NCBI GenBank assembly: GCA_019594235.1
Contig: JAFDTG010000001.1
Span: forward strand, 1-64,000
Length of the DNA: 64,000 bases
Source of the DNA: Candidatus Saliniplasma halalkaliphilum
GTDB taxonomy: Archaea > Thermoplasmatota > Thermoplasmata > Halarchaeoplasmatales > Halarchaeoplasmataceae
Reading direction: 5' to 3'
Shown: piece after piece, positions 24,298 through 32,340 of the stretch
How positions within the stretch are numbered: position 1 is the first letter of the stretch
How the letters are laid out: each line of letters begins with the position of its first letter
Translations under genes and position numbers: made by a program
Notes under the pieces: model-generated
What the model saw: only the letters and a program-made list of their open reading frames with translations
What the model was told of the DNA's origin: nothing
Databases searched by the model: none

Positions 24298-26013
24298 ATG
24301 CCAAAAATTAAAAAATTATCATCTCGAACTGTGAATCAAATAGCTGCAGGAGAAGTGATCGAACGACCAGCTTCCGTGGTTAAGGAACTTATAGAGAATT
24401 CTCTAGACGCTGGTGCTGATGAGATATATATCGAAGTTGAAAATGGTGGAAAGGACCGTATTCTTGTAAAGGATAACGGGACCGGGATGGCAAAAGAAGA
24501 AGTGAAACTAGCCTTCGAAAAACATGCTACTAGTAAGATAAATGATATCGATGACCTCGATGATCTAAGCAGTTTAGGTTTTAGAGGAGAAGCTCTACCT
24601 AGCATAGCGGCCGTATCAAAAGTTAAAGCTGAAACCAAACAGAAAGATGATTTAGAAGGAGTTGAAATAATAATCCATGGTGATGAAATAAAAAGTATAG
24701 ACACCGTTGGTTGTCCTGTTGGAACGACTATCGAAGTGAAAGATTTGTTTTACAATACACCTGCTCGACGGAAGTATCTTAACAAGACCAACACTGAATT
24801 GGCCCATGTTACAAGCATCGTTACAAGGAATGCACTATCTAAACCAGAAGTTCAGTTTACTTTGATCCATAATGGTAATGAGATCTTCTTCGTACCGAAG
24901 GCAAAGTCTAAATTACAAAATATAAAATCGATTTACGGCGTTGATATCGCCAAAAAGATGGTGCATGTAGATGAGAAAAATGATTATATTTCAATTGATG
25001 GTTTTCTTAGTAAACCTGAAATTACAAGATCTAACAGAAAACATATCTATACTTACGTAAACGGTAGGTTCGTAGAAAACTCACTTTTAAAAGACAGTGT
25101 GATGGAGGGCTATAAAACACTGCTTCCAAGAAAACGTTACCCAATCACAGTGATCGATCTTTCAATTTCTGGGAACTATATCGATGTGAATGTACATCCT
25201 ACGAAAACCAAAATAAGATTTCGGGATGAAAAAAAAGTTAAAGAAGAAATAAGCAATGTTGTAAAATCAACACTTTTAAAACACGATCTTGTACCGACTC
25301 CAGACAAGGAAGTAAAAAGAGAAGTATATGAACAAGAGCAAAAGCAAAAAGATTCAGAAGATATTTTACAATCTACCAGCTTTGGTAATTCACAAAGTAC
25401 TTTGGACCTTGAGGAAGAAGTTGATGTTAAAGAATCTAAGTTACCAGAGATGAAGATATTAGGGATACTCAAAAACTCTTATATTTTAACGGAAACCCCT
25501 AAAGGATTTTCAATTATAGATCAGCACGCAGCTCACGAGAGGATTAACTACGAGGGATTGAAAAATAAATATGATAAAAATATCAGTAGTCAGGACTTAT
25601 TATCCCCAAAAACAATCGAAGTTAAACCAAGAGAGGCCGCGCTTATCAAAGCAAATAATGAACTTTTAGAAAAGCTCGGTTTCAAACTCGAATCTTTTGG
25701 AAAATCAACCTATAGGATAAGGGGTATACCAGTGGTATTAGGCGAGATGCAAGGCGAAGAGATATTCTACTCAGTTTTAGATGAATTATCCGATTTAAAA
25801 ACCAGCAGTTTAGAAGAAAGAAAAGAAGAATTGATCAAATATATGGCCTGTAGATCTTCCGTTATGGCTGGTGATAACTTATCGCTTACGATAGCTAAAG
25901 AAATAATCCAGAAATTAGGTAATACTGAGATACCATATACATGCCCTCATGGAAGACCGACAATAATCAATTATACGACCAAAGAACTAGACAAGATGTT
26001 TAAAAGAACTTGA
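24298..26013 (+). CDS. mutL: DNA mismatch repair protein MutL (endonuclease type)
   Basis: 571 aa. N-terminal GHKL ATPase: IAAGEVIERPASVVKELIENSLDA, DNGTGM, SLGFRGEALPSI and FYNTPARRKYL. A flexible linker covers about residues 325-380. The C-terminal domain has the metal-dependent endonuclease motif IIDQHAAHERINYE (DQHAx2Ex4E), plus ACRSS and CPHGRPT, so this is a nicking MutL as in organisms lacking MutH. The start lies 2 nt after the mutS stop, with AGGCGGAGG upstream, giving a tight operon. Confidence 0.96.
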   Translation: MPKIKKLSSRTVNQIAAGEVIERPASVVKELIENSLDAGADEIYIEVENGGKDRILVKDNGTGMAKEEVKLAFEKHATSKINDIDDLDDLSSLGFRGEALPSIAAVSKVKAETKQKDDLEGVEIIIHGDEIKSIDTVGCPVGTTIEVKDLFYNTPARRKYLNKTNTELAHVTSIVTRNALSKPEVQFTLIHNGNEIFFVPKAKSKLQNIKSIYGVDIAKKMVHVDEKNDYISIDGFLSKPEITRSNRKHIYTYVNGRFVENSLLKDSVMEGYKTLLPRKRYPITVIDLSISGNYIDVNVHPTKTKIRFRDEKKVKEEISNVVKSTLLKHDLVPTPDKEVKREVYEQEQKQKDSEDILQSTSFGNSQSTLDLEEEVDVKESKLPEMKILGILKNSYILTETPKGFSIIDQHAAHERINYEGLKNKYDKNISSQDLLSPKTIEVKPREAALIKANNELLEKLGFKLESFGKSTYRIRGIPVVLGEMQGEEIFYSVLDELSDLKTSSLEERKEELIKYMACRSSVMAGDNLSLTIAKEIIQKLGNTEIPYTCPHGRPTIINYTTKELDKMFKRT

Positions 26014-26042
26014 AGAGGAACATTTTAAAGAGCTATATGGAT

Positions 26043-26057
26043 AGAAAGATTTATAAA
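26043..26057 (+). promoter_or_regulatory. BRE/TATA promoter of the initiator tRNA gene
   Basis: AGAAAGA followed by TTTATAAA. Transcription would begin near 26080, about 40 nt before the mature tRNA. Confidence 0.55.
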
Positions 26058-26118
26058 ATGCATACTAATATAGGAATCCCAGAAGTTAGTAGTTAGTAGT
26101 TCCTGATTTTACCAATAG

Positions 26119-26218
26119 AGCGGGGTAGGGTAGCTAGGAAAACCCGTCGGGCTCATATGGTGCATAATAAAGCACCTGAGGAACCCGGAGACCAGTGGTT
26201 CAAATCCACTCCCCGCTA
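26119..26218 (+). tRNA. Initiator tRNA-Met (CAT) with a 25-nt intron
   Basis: Acceptor AGCGGGG pairs with CCCCGCT (A1-U72 as in archaeal initiators), discriminator A at 26218; D arm GGG/CCC; anticodon stem TCGGG/CCCGG with the three consecutive G-C pairs diagnostic of initiators; T arm AGTGG-TTCAAAT-CCACT. The anticodon CAT is at 26154-26156. Exons join after base 37. The intron is 26158-26182 and forms a canonical bulge-helix-bulge: central helix CTCA (26152-26155) with TGAG (26177-26180), bulges TAT and GAA, and terminal hairpin GGTGC/GCACC. Confidence 0.95.
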
Positions 26219-26285
26219 TAAATTTTCATAATAGATTTAGCTCTAATTCCAAAGTTATAAATATTTATTATTACTGAATTAATCG

Positions 26286-26720
26286 ATGAGAAAAGAAACT
26301 AAAGAGGAATATTTAGAAACTTTATACAAGTTGTATAAGGAGGGAAAAAAGGATAAAATTAAAACAGGTGAGATCGCTGAAAACCTTGATGTTTCACCTC
26401 CTACGGTAACAGAAGTACTTCCACTTTTAGAAGAAGAAGGTTATCTAGAATACATCCCCTATCATGGCGTAAAATTGACTGAAAAGGGGCACAATGAGGG
26501 AAAAAGAATAGTAAGAAGTCATCGCGTGCTTGAAGTATTTCTCAAAAAGTATTTCACTTTAGATGAAGACGTATTACATGAAAAAGCTTGCCAAATGGAG
26601 CATATTTTCAACGAAGAAATGATAGATATAATATGTGAGGAATTAGGTCAACCCAAGATATGTCCACACGGCAATGAAATCCCCGAGTGTGAAAAGGATT
26701 GCTGTCCTGCTGATAAATGA
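26286..26720 (+). CDS. DtxR/MntR-family metal-dependent transcription regulator
   Basis: 144 aa. N-terminal winged helix (ETKEEYLETLYKLYKEG, then IKTGEIAENLDVSPPTVTEVLPLLEEEGYLEY), followed by the dimerisation/metal domain with candidate ligands in RSHRVLEVFL, HEKACQMEHIF and ICPHGNEIP; the tail has an extra cluster CEKDCC. No SH3 domain. The family represses metal uptake genes when Fe or Mn is bound. A TATA-like box overlapping the 12-bp palindrome ATAAATATTTAT (26257-26268) lies about 25 nt before the ATG, so the transcript is probably leaderless and may be self-regulated (inference). Confidence 0.9.
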   Translation: MRKETKEEYLETLYKLYKEGKKDKIKTGEIAENLDVSPPTVTEVLPLLEEEGYLEYIPYHGVKLTEKGHNEGKRIVRSHRVLEVFLKKYFTLDEDVLHEKACQMEHIFNEEMIDIICEELGQPKICPHGNEIPECEKDCCPADK

Positions 26721-26793
26721 TCTTTTTTAATAACCAAAGTATGTACCTAGCGAGGGAAAACACACATATATTAACAATGACAATCAGGAAATT

Positions 26794-28455
26794 ATGTCAG
26801 TGGAAAGGTCAGAATTGATCCGGAAATACGCTTTGAAGAACGCAGTTAAATTCGATGGTGAAGCTACTGTTGGACCAGTTATGGGTAAAGTGATGGGAGA
26901 ATCAGAGGAATGTAGAAAAGATCCTGCCGGTACGAAAGAACTGGTTGAGCAAATTGTAGGAGAAGTAAATAAATTATCCCTTGATGAACAAACCAGTGAA
27001 TTAAAAAATAAGATGCCCGAGTATTTTGAAGAAAAAGAAGAGGAAGAAATCGATAGATTACCAGAGATCGAAGGTGAAGATATCGTTATGAGGATGGCAC
27101 CCTATCCAAGCGGTCCACTGCATATAGGTAATTCACGTATGGTAATATTGAACGATGAGTATGTCAAAAGGAATGATGGAAAATTAGTTTTGTTTTATGA
27201 TGATACCATTGGTTCTGAGAAGAAAAAACCACTCATTGAAGCTTTTGATTTGATTAAAGAAGGCTTGGAATGGTTGGGGGTAGAATGGCATGAAACTTAT
27301 TATAAGTCTGAAAGGATGGAAATTTATTACGAGTATGGTCAAAAAATAATCGAAATGGGAGATGCATATGTTTGTGAATGCAGTGCTAAAGGATTAAGAA
27401 AGAATCGTGAAAAGGGGATAGAGTGTGAACATAGATCTAGAAGTGTTGATGAAAATCTTGAAAAATGGGAAAAAATGCTTGATGGTGAGTTTGATGAAGG
27501 AGAAGTCACCGTTAGGCTGAAAACTGATATGCAATATCCTGATCCTGCTTTTAGGGATCGTGTTTTATTCAGAGTATCTAACCAAGAACATCCTAGGGTC
27601 GGCGATGAATACCATGTTTGGCCCTTACTAGAGTTTTCATGGGCTATCGACGACCATTTATTGGGTATGACTCACATTTTAAGAGGTAAAGATCTTGTTA
27701 TGGAAGATAAGATGGAGGAATATATCTGGGATCTTTTTGGCTGGGAAAAGTGTGAGTTTTTACACTATGGAATGTTAAGATTAAGGAATGTAAGGTTAAG
27801 TAAGAGTGAGTTCCAGCAGCAGATAAAAGAAGGAAAACTTAGAGGTTGGGATGATCCTAGAACATGGTCTCTACAGTCCCTCAAAAGGAGAGGTATACAA
27901 CCAGAGGCTATCAGAGACTTTATTTTGGATTTTGGTATGTCAAAAACTGATATTGAAGTACCCGCCTCAAAATTATATGCCAAAAATAGAGAAATTATCG
28001 ACGAAAAAGCTAATAGGTACTTTTTTGTAAAAGACCCAGTTGAGATCGAGTTAGTAGGGGACTTAGATATCGATGAAGCCGAGATACCTAGACATCCAGA
28101 TTTTTCAGACCGTGGAAATAGAAAAATCAAGGTGGACAGAAAATTGTTCATATCCAAAAAAGATTGGAACGAGAACGAAGGGAAAGAAGTCCGGTTGAAA
28201 AACTTGTGTAATATAAAGCTTGAAGGCCATAAAGGATATGTTACAGATTTAGCAAATAAAGATATCTTAAAGATCCAGTGGCTTCCCGATGGAGAAAAAT
28301 GTTCTGTTGAGAAACCTGATGGAAGTTATGACGAAGGTATCGTTGAAACAAACATAGAAGAGGTAGAATTGAATGATTTAGTTCAATTCGAAAGGTATGG
28401 ATTCGTAAAAATTCTTGAGAATTCTCAATGGAAAGTTTCATACGGGCATAGATAA
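26794..28455 (+). CDS. gltX: Glutamyl-tRNA synthetase (archaeal type)
   Basis: 553 aa class Ib synthetase of the archaeal/eukaryotic GluRS-GlnRS branch. The N-terminal helical extension is followed by the HIGH motif region APYPSGPLHIGNSRM, the catalytic fold with DDHLLGMTHILRGKD, the KMSKS-equivalent VRLSKSEFQ, and a beta-barrel anticodon-binding domain (KIQWLPDG to the end). It most likely charges tRNA-Glu and, in archaea using the amidotransferase route, also tRNA-Gln. A TATA-like element (ACATATATTAAC) about 27 nt before the ATG implies a leaderless message. Confidence 0.95.
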   Translation: MSVERSELIRKYALKNAVKFDGEATVGPVMGKVMGESEECRKDPAGTKELVEQIVGEVNKLSLDEQTSELKNKMPEYFEEKEEEEIDRLPEIEGEDIVMRMAPYPSGPLHIGNSRMVILNDEYVKRNDGKLVLFYDDTIGSEKKKPLIEAFDLIKEGLEWLGVEWHETYYKSERMEIYYEYGQKIIEMGDAYVCECSAKGLRKNREKGIECEHRSRSVDENLEKWEKMLDGEFDEGEVTVRLKTDMQYPDPAFRDRVLFRVSNQEHPRVGDEYHVWPLLEFSWAIDDHLLGMTHILRGKDLVMEDKMEEYIWDLFGWEKCEFLHYGMLRLRNVRLSKSEFQQQIKEGKLRGWDDPRTWSLQSLKRRGIQPEAIRDFILDFGMSKTDIEVPASKLYAKNREIIDEKANRYFFVKDPVEIELVGDLDIDEAEIPRHPDFSDRGNRKIKVDRKLFISKKDWNENEGKEVRLKNLCNIKLEGHKGYVTDLANKDILKIQWLPDGEKCSVEKPDGSYDEGIVETNIEEVELNDLVQFERYGFVKILENSQWKVSYGHR

Positions 28456-28498
28456 AGTTTGGGAAAATAATTAAAATAATAAAATACATGACATAAGT

Positions 28499-28687
28499 AT
28501 GGAACCACATACCCACTGTCAAATATGTAGTAAACCTGTACCTTTAGATGAAAAATTTTGTTCAGAAAAATGCAGGGAAGAATACAATGAATTTATCGAA
28601 AAGAGGAAGAAGAAAACTTACATATTTTACGTACTTCTTGCAGGACTCTTGATATTGATATTTTTACAGTTATCTGGAATTTGGTAA
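28499..28687 (+). CDS. DUF2116-type small zinc-ribbon membrane protein
   Basis: 62 aa: an N-terminal treble-clef-like zinc motif HTHCQICSKPVPLDEKFCSEKCREEYNEF, a basic stretch KRKKK, and one C-terminal membrane helix (IFYVLLAGLLILIFLQL). This architecture is DUF2116, common in euryarchaea, of unknown function. It lies 43 nt after gltX and 1 nt before coaD, so it is probably co-transcribed with coaD. Confidence 0.85.
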   Translation: MEPHTHCQICSKPVPLDEKFCSEKCREEYNEFIEKRKKKTYIFYVLLAGLLILIFLQLSGIW

Positions 28688-28688
28688 A

Positions 28689-29591
28689 ATGCCTAAAAAA
28701 GTAGTTTTGGGAGGTACCTTCGACCATGTCCATATGGGCCATGTAAAACTCATCGAGAAGGCATTCGAAGAAGGTGATGTTACCATCGGTTTAGTTTCAG
28801 ATGAGATGCTGAAAGAGTGGAAACCACAAGTAGAAAGATCATATGAAAAGAGAAAAAAGAATCTAGAAAACTTCCTAGCAAGTAAGGAAAACTGGGAAAT
28901 CGTTAAGATATCTGATCCTTACAGTAAAGCTGTGGAAGGAGATTTTGATACGCTTGTTGTCTCTTCTGAAACTAAGGAACGTGGAGAAGAAATCAACAGA
29001 AAGAGAGAAAAGATAGGAAAACAACCTTTAGAGATAATTGAGGTTAAACCAGTGGTAGCTGAGGATTTTTTACCTATAAGTTCAACGAGAATAAGGAATG
29101 ATGAAATAGATGAATATGGAGATAGATTAACACCTGTCAAAGTCAATGTGGAGTGCACCGATACAGAAGAATTTGAAGCTGTAAAGGATTTGATGTCAGA
29201 CTTCTTCGAATGTGATCTAAATAGAAGAAGTGTAAATTTCAGTGAAGATGATCTAGAAGTTCCGGACGGATTCGATTATGTAATAAATCTAGCTATAGAA
29301 AGCGAAAATCTTGAAGGTGAACAGTTATTTGTAGAGAAAGCGGTCATCAAAGACAAACTAGGTTTTACATCACACGGTCATAGTCCTGAGTTAAGAATAC
29401 CGGATAAATGGATCCGATCTAAAAATAAATTAGATCTGTTCAATTCTTTAAAAGTGGTAGGGGAAGAATTAGAAAATGATTTTGACCCAGTAGGGATGAT
29501 AACAGGAGAAGCAACGGATACTAAAGGGTACATAAAATCAGCGATAGTCGATGCTCTATTACCAAGGATGAGAGGTGATTTATATTCATGA
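28689..29591 (+). CDS. coaD: Phosphopantetheine adenylyltransferase fused to a DUF84-like domain
   Basis: Residues 1-150 are archaeal PPAT: VVLGGTFDHVHMGHVKLIEKAF holds the TxGH-type nucleotidyl-transfer motif (HMGH), and PISSTRIRNDEID the ISSTxIR motif. This step makes dephospho-CoA. Residues about 155-300 form a second domain with VNVECTDTEEFEAV and DPVGMITGEATDTKGYIKSAIVDALLPRM, resembling the DUF84/YjjX family of (d)ITP/XTP phosphatases. The fusion is seen in one frame with no stop; whether the DUF84-like half is catalytically active cannot be told. Confidence 0.85.
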   Translation: MPKKVVLGGTFDHVHMGHVKLIEKAFEEGDVTIGLVSDEMLKEWKPQVERSYEKRKKNLENFLASKENWEIVKISDPYSKAVEGDFDTLVVSSETKERGEEINRKREKIGKQPLEIIEVKPVVAEDFLPISSTRIRNDEIDEYGDRLTPVKVNVECTDTEEFEAVKDLMSDFFECDLNRRSVNFSEDDLEVPDGFDYVINLAIESENLEGEQLFVEKAVIKDKLGFTSHGHSPELRIPDKWIRSKNKLDLFNSLKVVGEELENDFDPVGMITGEATDTKGYIKSAIVDALLPRMRGDLYS

Positions 29592-29627
29592 TTTTCGGTT
29601 GAAATGGGGAAATCTTTAATAACAACC

Positions 29628-29636
29628 TTTAAATAA
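29628..29636 (+). promoter_or_regulatory. TATA-like box of the eS19 ribosomal cluster
   Basis: TTTAAATAA at 36 to 44 nt before the eS19 ATG; the expected transcript start is near 29655. Confidence 0.5.
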
Positions 29637-29671
29637 GTTCAAATATTGAGTTCGCTGGAGTGTAATACATT

Positions 29672-30124
29672 ATGGTAACAGTATACGACGTCCCTCCAAA
29701 TAAATTAGTCGAAGATGTAAGCGAGAAAATGAAGGATATGGATAACATAAAGAGTCCTAGTTGGGCACAATATGTTAAGACAGGTATCCATAAAGAGAAA
29801 GCACCCTTAGACGAAGAGTGGTGGTATAAACGGGTTTCCGCGATACTAAGGAGTGTTTACACACAAGGACCTGTGGGTATATCCAAGCTTAGAGGAAAAT
29901 ATGGAGGGAAACAAGAAAGAGGGGCCAAACCTAGTAGAGTAGCTAAAGGATCCGGTTCAATTGTTAGAACTGCCCTTAAACAACTTGAAGATGAAGGATT
30001 AGTAAAGAAAGAAAAGAAAGGTAGATCTATCACACCTGAAGGACAGGCTTTATTAGATAATACCGCTTATGAGATATTGAAAAAGATGGCTGAAGATGAT
30101 CCCGAACTGACAAAATATCTCTGA
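29672..30124 (+). CDS. rps19e: Ribosomal protein eS19
   Basis: 150 aa, full length for S19e: TVYDVPPNKLVEDVSEKMK, WAQYVKTGIHKEKAP, WWYKRVSAILRSVYTQGPVGISKLRGKYGG, and the C-terminal winged-helix part (GSIVRTALKQLEDEGLVKK). Component of the small-subunit head, needed for late 40S/30S maturation. It heads the conserved archaeal cluster eS19-PDCD5-eL39-eL31-aIF6, with a TATA-like box upstream. Confidence 0.96.
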   Translation: MVTVYDVPPNKLVEDVSEKMKDMDNIKSPSWAQYVKTGIHKEKAPLDEEWWYKRVSAILRSVYTQGPVGISKLRGKYGGKQERGAKPSRVAKGSGSIVRTALKQLEDEGLVKKEKKGRSITPEGQALLDNTAYEILKKMAEDDPELTKYL

Positions 30125-30137
30125 AGGTAAGGTATTT

Positions 30138-30467
30138 ATGGATGAAGATGAGTTAGAAAGGATTAAAAAACAAAAACTTCAACAACTTAAAGAGCAAAAA
30201 GAAGCCGAAGAAGAACAAGAAGGATCAGAAGAACAATTCGAGGCTCAGAAAAAAGCTATACTCAGACAATTGATGACCCCTGAAGCAAGAGAAAGATTAG
30301 GACGAGTTAGGGTTGCAAGACCTGAGATAGCGGAAAATATAGAATCACAGATAATAATGCTGGCCCAGCGAGGGGCTATCCAGGGTAAAATCACGGATAA
30401 AACTTTAAAAGAACTGTTAAAAAAGATAACAGGTAAAAAAAAGGATATCAATATTAAAAGGAGATAA
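30138..30467 (+). CDS. PDCD5-family DNA/nucleic-acid-binding protein
   Basis: 109 aa: a charged N-terminal helix (ELERIKKQKLQQLKEQKEAEEE) and the three-helix PDCD5 core with ILRQLMTPEARERLGRVRVARPEIAENIESQIIMLAQRG, ending in a basic tail. Archaeal homologues of programmed-cell-death protein 5 bind nucleic acid in vitro; the cellular role is unclear, though the constant position between eS19 and eL39 suggests translation. GAAGGTAAGG just before the ATG serves as ribosome binding site. Confidence 0.93.
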   Translation: MDEDELERIKKQKLQQLKEQKEAEEEQEGSEEQFEAQKKAILRQLMTPEARERLGRVRVARPEIAENIESQIIMLAQRGAIQGKITDKTLKELLKKITGKKKDINIKRR

Positions 30468-30470
30468 ATC

Positions 30471-30626
30471 ATGTCAAGCAATAAACCAGGACCGAAAAAA
30501 AGAAGATTGCTGAAAAGAGGTAAAGAAAACAAACGTGTGCCTGCATGGGTAATGCAGAGAACTAACAGACGGTTCACTCGTCATCCAAAGAGAAGAAACT
30601 GGCGTCGAGATGACTTAGACGAGTAA
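30471..30626 (+). CDS. rpl39e: Ribosomal protein eL39
   Basis: 51 aa, too short for most ORF cut-offs: basic, with [40 protein letters not shown] and a short acidic end (DDLDE). This is the full L39e length and pattern; the protein lines the peptide exit tunnel. AAAAGGAGATAAATC precedes the ATG, giving a strong ribosome binding site, and the gene begins 3 nt after the PDCD5 stop. Confidence 0.96.
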   Translation: MSSNKPGPKKRRLLKRGKENKRVPAWVMQRTNRRFTRHPKRRNWRRDDLDE

Positions 30627-30649
30627 ATCGATTTGAATCAGGTGAGGAT

Positions 30650-30916
30650 ATGGTAGACCAAGAAGAGAGAATAATTAATATTCCATTAAACGAAGTAAAA
30701 AATTCACCAGCTAGTAAACGAGCATCTTTAGCGATGAAAATCGTTAGAGAGTTTGTTTCTAAACATATGAATGTCCCATCAGAGGACGTTTGGATAGACT
30801 CTACTACTAACGAAGAGATTTGGCAAAGGGGAGTAAAGAAACCGCCTTCGAAAATAAAAGTACGAGCGATTAAATTCGAGGATGGTATAGTAGAGGTTTC
30901 AATACCGAGAGAGTAA
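30650..30916 (+). CDS. rpl31e: Ribosomal protein eL31
   Basis: 88 aa: ERIINIPLNEVKNSPASKRASLAMKIVREFVSKHM is the classic L31e N-terminal half, followed by VWIDSTTNEEIWQRGVKKPPSKIKVRA. Binds near the peptide exit site of the large subunit. CAGGTGAGGAT lies before the ATG. It follows eL39 by 23 nt and precedes aIF6 by 3 nt. Confidence 0.96.
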   Translation: MVDQEERIINIPLNEVKNSPASKRASLAMKIVREFVSKHMNVPSEDVWIDSTTNEEIWQRGVKKPPSKIKVRAIKFEDGIVEVSIPRE

Positions 30917-30919
30917 TCT

Positions 30920-31570
30920 ATGCTAAAAAAACATGCCATCGATCAAAAACCGTACATAGGTGTTTTTACCGTTGCTACAGAAGAAATATCTATTATTCCT
31001 TTAGTCGATAAAGACCCCTTCGAGGAAGCTATGGAAACTCCTGTGGTAAGAACAACAGTAGGAGGAACAAGGGTATTAGGGGCTTTGATGGTTGCAAATT
31101 CTAATGGAATACTGGTTTCTGATATTGCAGAAAGTAGGGAGATAGATCCTTTGTTAGATTATGCTGATGTAACGTTAGTACCTGACAGGTTCAATGCTCT
31201 TGGAAACAATATTTTAATAAACGATTATGGTGCCTTGATACACCCAGACCTTCATAATAAAACCGAGAAAGCGATTAAATCTTTCTTAAACGTTCCAGTT
31301 AAACGAGGGAGAATAGCTGGCATAGAGATTGTCGGCTCAGTAGCAGTTGCCACAAACAAAGGGATCCTTTGTCATCCTCATGTAAAAGATGATGAAAAAG
31401 AAATGATGGAAGACCTTTTCGAAGTTCCTGTTATGAAGACAACTGCAAACCATGGTTCCGCCTGGATAGGGACTTGTTTAGTTGCAAACACAAAAGGTGC
31501 TGTAATAGGGGATAGAACGACGCCTATAGAAATGGGAAGGATAGAAGAAGGATTGGGTTATTTGGATTGA
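30920..31570 (+). CDS. eif6: Translation initiation factor aIF6
   Basis: 216 aa, the complete five-fold pentein of eIF6. The internal repeats show as VVRTTVGGTRVLGALMVANSNGILV, PVKRGRIAGIEIVGSVAVATNKGILCHP and PVMKTTANHGSAWIGTCLVANTKGAVIG. aIF6 binds the large subunit through uL14 and prevents premature joining. Last gene of the ribosomal cluster; the usual followers eL20 and prefoldin alpha are not here, since a convergent MBL-fold gene begins 2 nt further on. Confidence 0.96.
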   Translation: MLKKHAIDQKPYIGVFTVATEEISIIPLVDKDPFEEAMETPVVRTTVGGTRVLGALMVANSNGILVSDIAESREIDPLLDYADVTLVPDRFNALGNNILINDYGALIHPDLHNKTEKAIKSFLNVPVKRGRIAGIEIVGSVAVATNKGILCHPHVKDDEKEMMEDLFEVPVMKTTANHGSAWIGTCLVANTKGAVIGDRTTPIEMGRIEEGLGYLD

Positions 31571-31572
31571 TT

Positions 31573-32211
31573 TTATAGAGAGAAAACCCAAACTTCAGTT
31601 TCGTTAGGTAAATCTGTTTTTAAGAAGTCTAATTCGACACCCACTTTGTGAGTCTTTTCTTCTGGATATAAATCTAAGAAGGGTTGTACTCCCTTTATAT
31701 CCAAAGAAAGTCCGCCGACTTTAAAATGCATAGGTATTGCAATACTAGGTGTGATTTTTTCAATAATTTTAGCTGCCTCTTCGGGACCTATAGTGAAAGT
31801 TCCTCCAATAGGAATGAAAAGAAAATCAACAGGTTTAATTTTTTCTATTATTTCATCATCCAAATCATGACCTAGATCCCCGAGATGGCAGAATTTTATT
31901 CCACCTGTTTCAAATTTGAATATTATATTTTCCCCTCTCTTTTGACCACTTTCCTCGTCATGATAAGTTTTAAAACCTTTTATCTTTATTTTTCCTTTTT
32001 CATATTCTCCAGGTTTATCTATGACTTGGGTATCACTCTTATCAACAAGTCTGACAGCGTTATGGTCAAAATGATCATGACTTACAGTAACAATATCACC
32101 TTTGACATTCGGTTCTCTAATGCCTATGTTCCTCCCATCATGAGGGTCGGTTACGACCACTGAATCGTTCTCTATTTCGAAACACGAATGTCCATGCCAT
32201 CTTATCCTCAT
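31573..32211 (-). CDS. MBL-fold metal-dependent hydrolase (UPF0173/UlaG-like)
   Basis: 212 aa metallo-beta-lactamase fold: RIRWHGHSCFEIE at the start, the metal motif TVSHDHFDHNA (HxHxDH-like, SHDHFDH), FCHLGDLGHDLDD, and IPMHFKV near the C-terminus supply the ligands expected of the UlaG/UPF0173 group. The substrate is unknown. AAGGAGGAG lies 6-8 nt before the ATG, a strong ribosome binding site. It is convergent with aif6. Confidence 0.88.
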   Translation of the reverse strand: MRIRWHGHSCFEIENDSVVVTDPHDGRNIGIREPNVKGDIVTVSHDHFDHNAVRLVDKSDTQVIDKPGEYEKGKIKIKGFKTYHDEESGQKRGENIIFKFETGGIKFCHLGDLGHDLDDEIIEKIKPVDFLFIPIGGTFTIGPEEAAKIIEKITPSIAIPMHFKVGGLSLDIKGVQPFLDLYPEEKTHKVGVELDFLKTDLPNETEVWVFSL

Positions 32212-32340
32212 TATAACTCCTCCTTTTCACCAATGAAAAAAGATGAATTTAAGATTTATGCTTATTACAAAAGTACAATATAAGTTTCATGAAATTCTCA
32301 TGTAAAAAAATATAAACCCAAAGGATGAGTTTTCATACCC

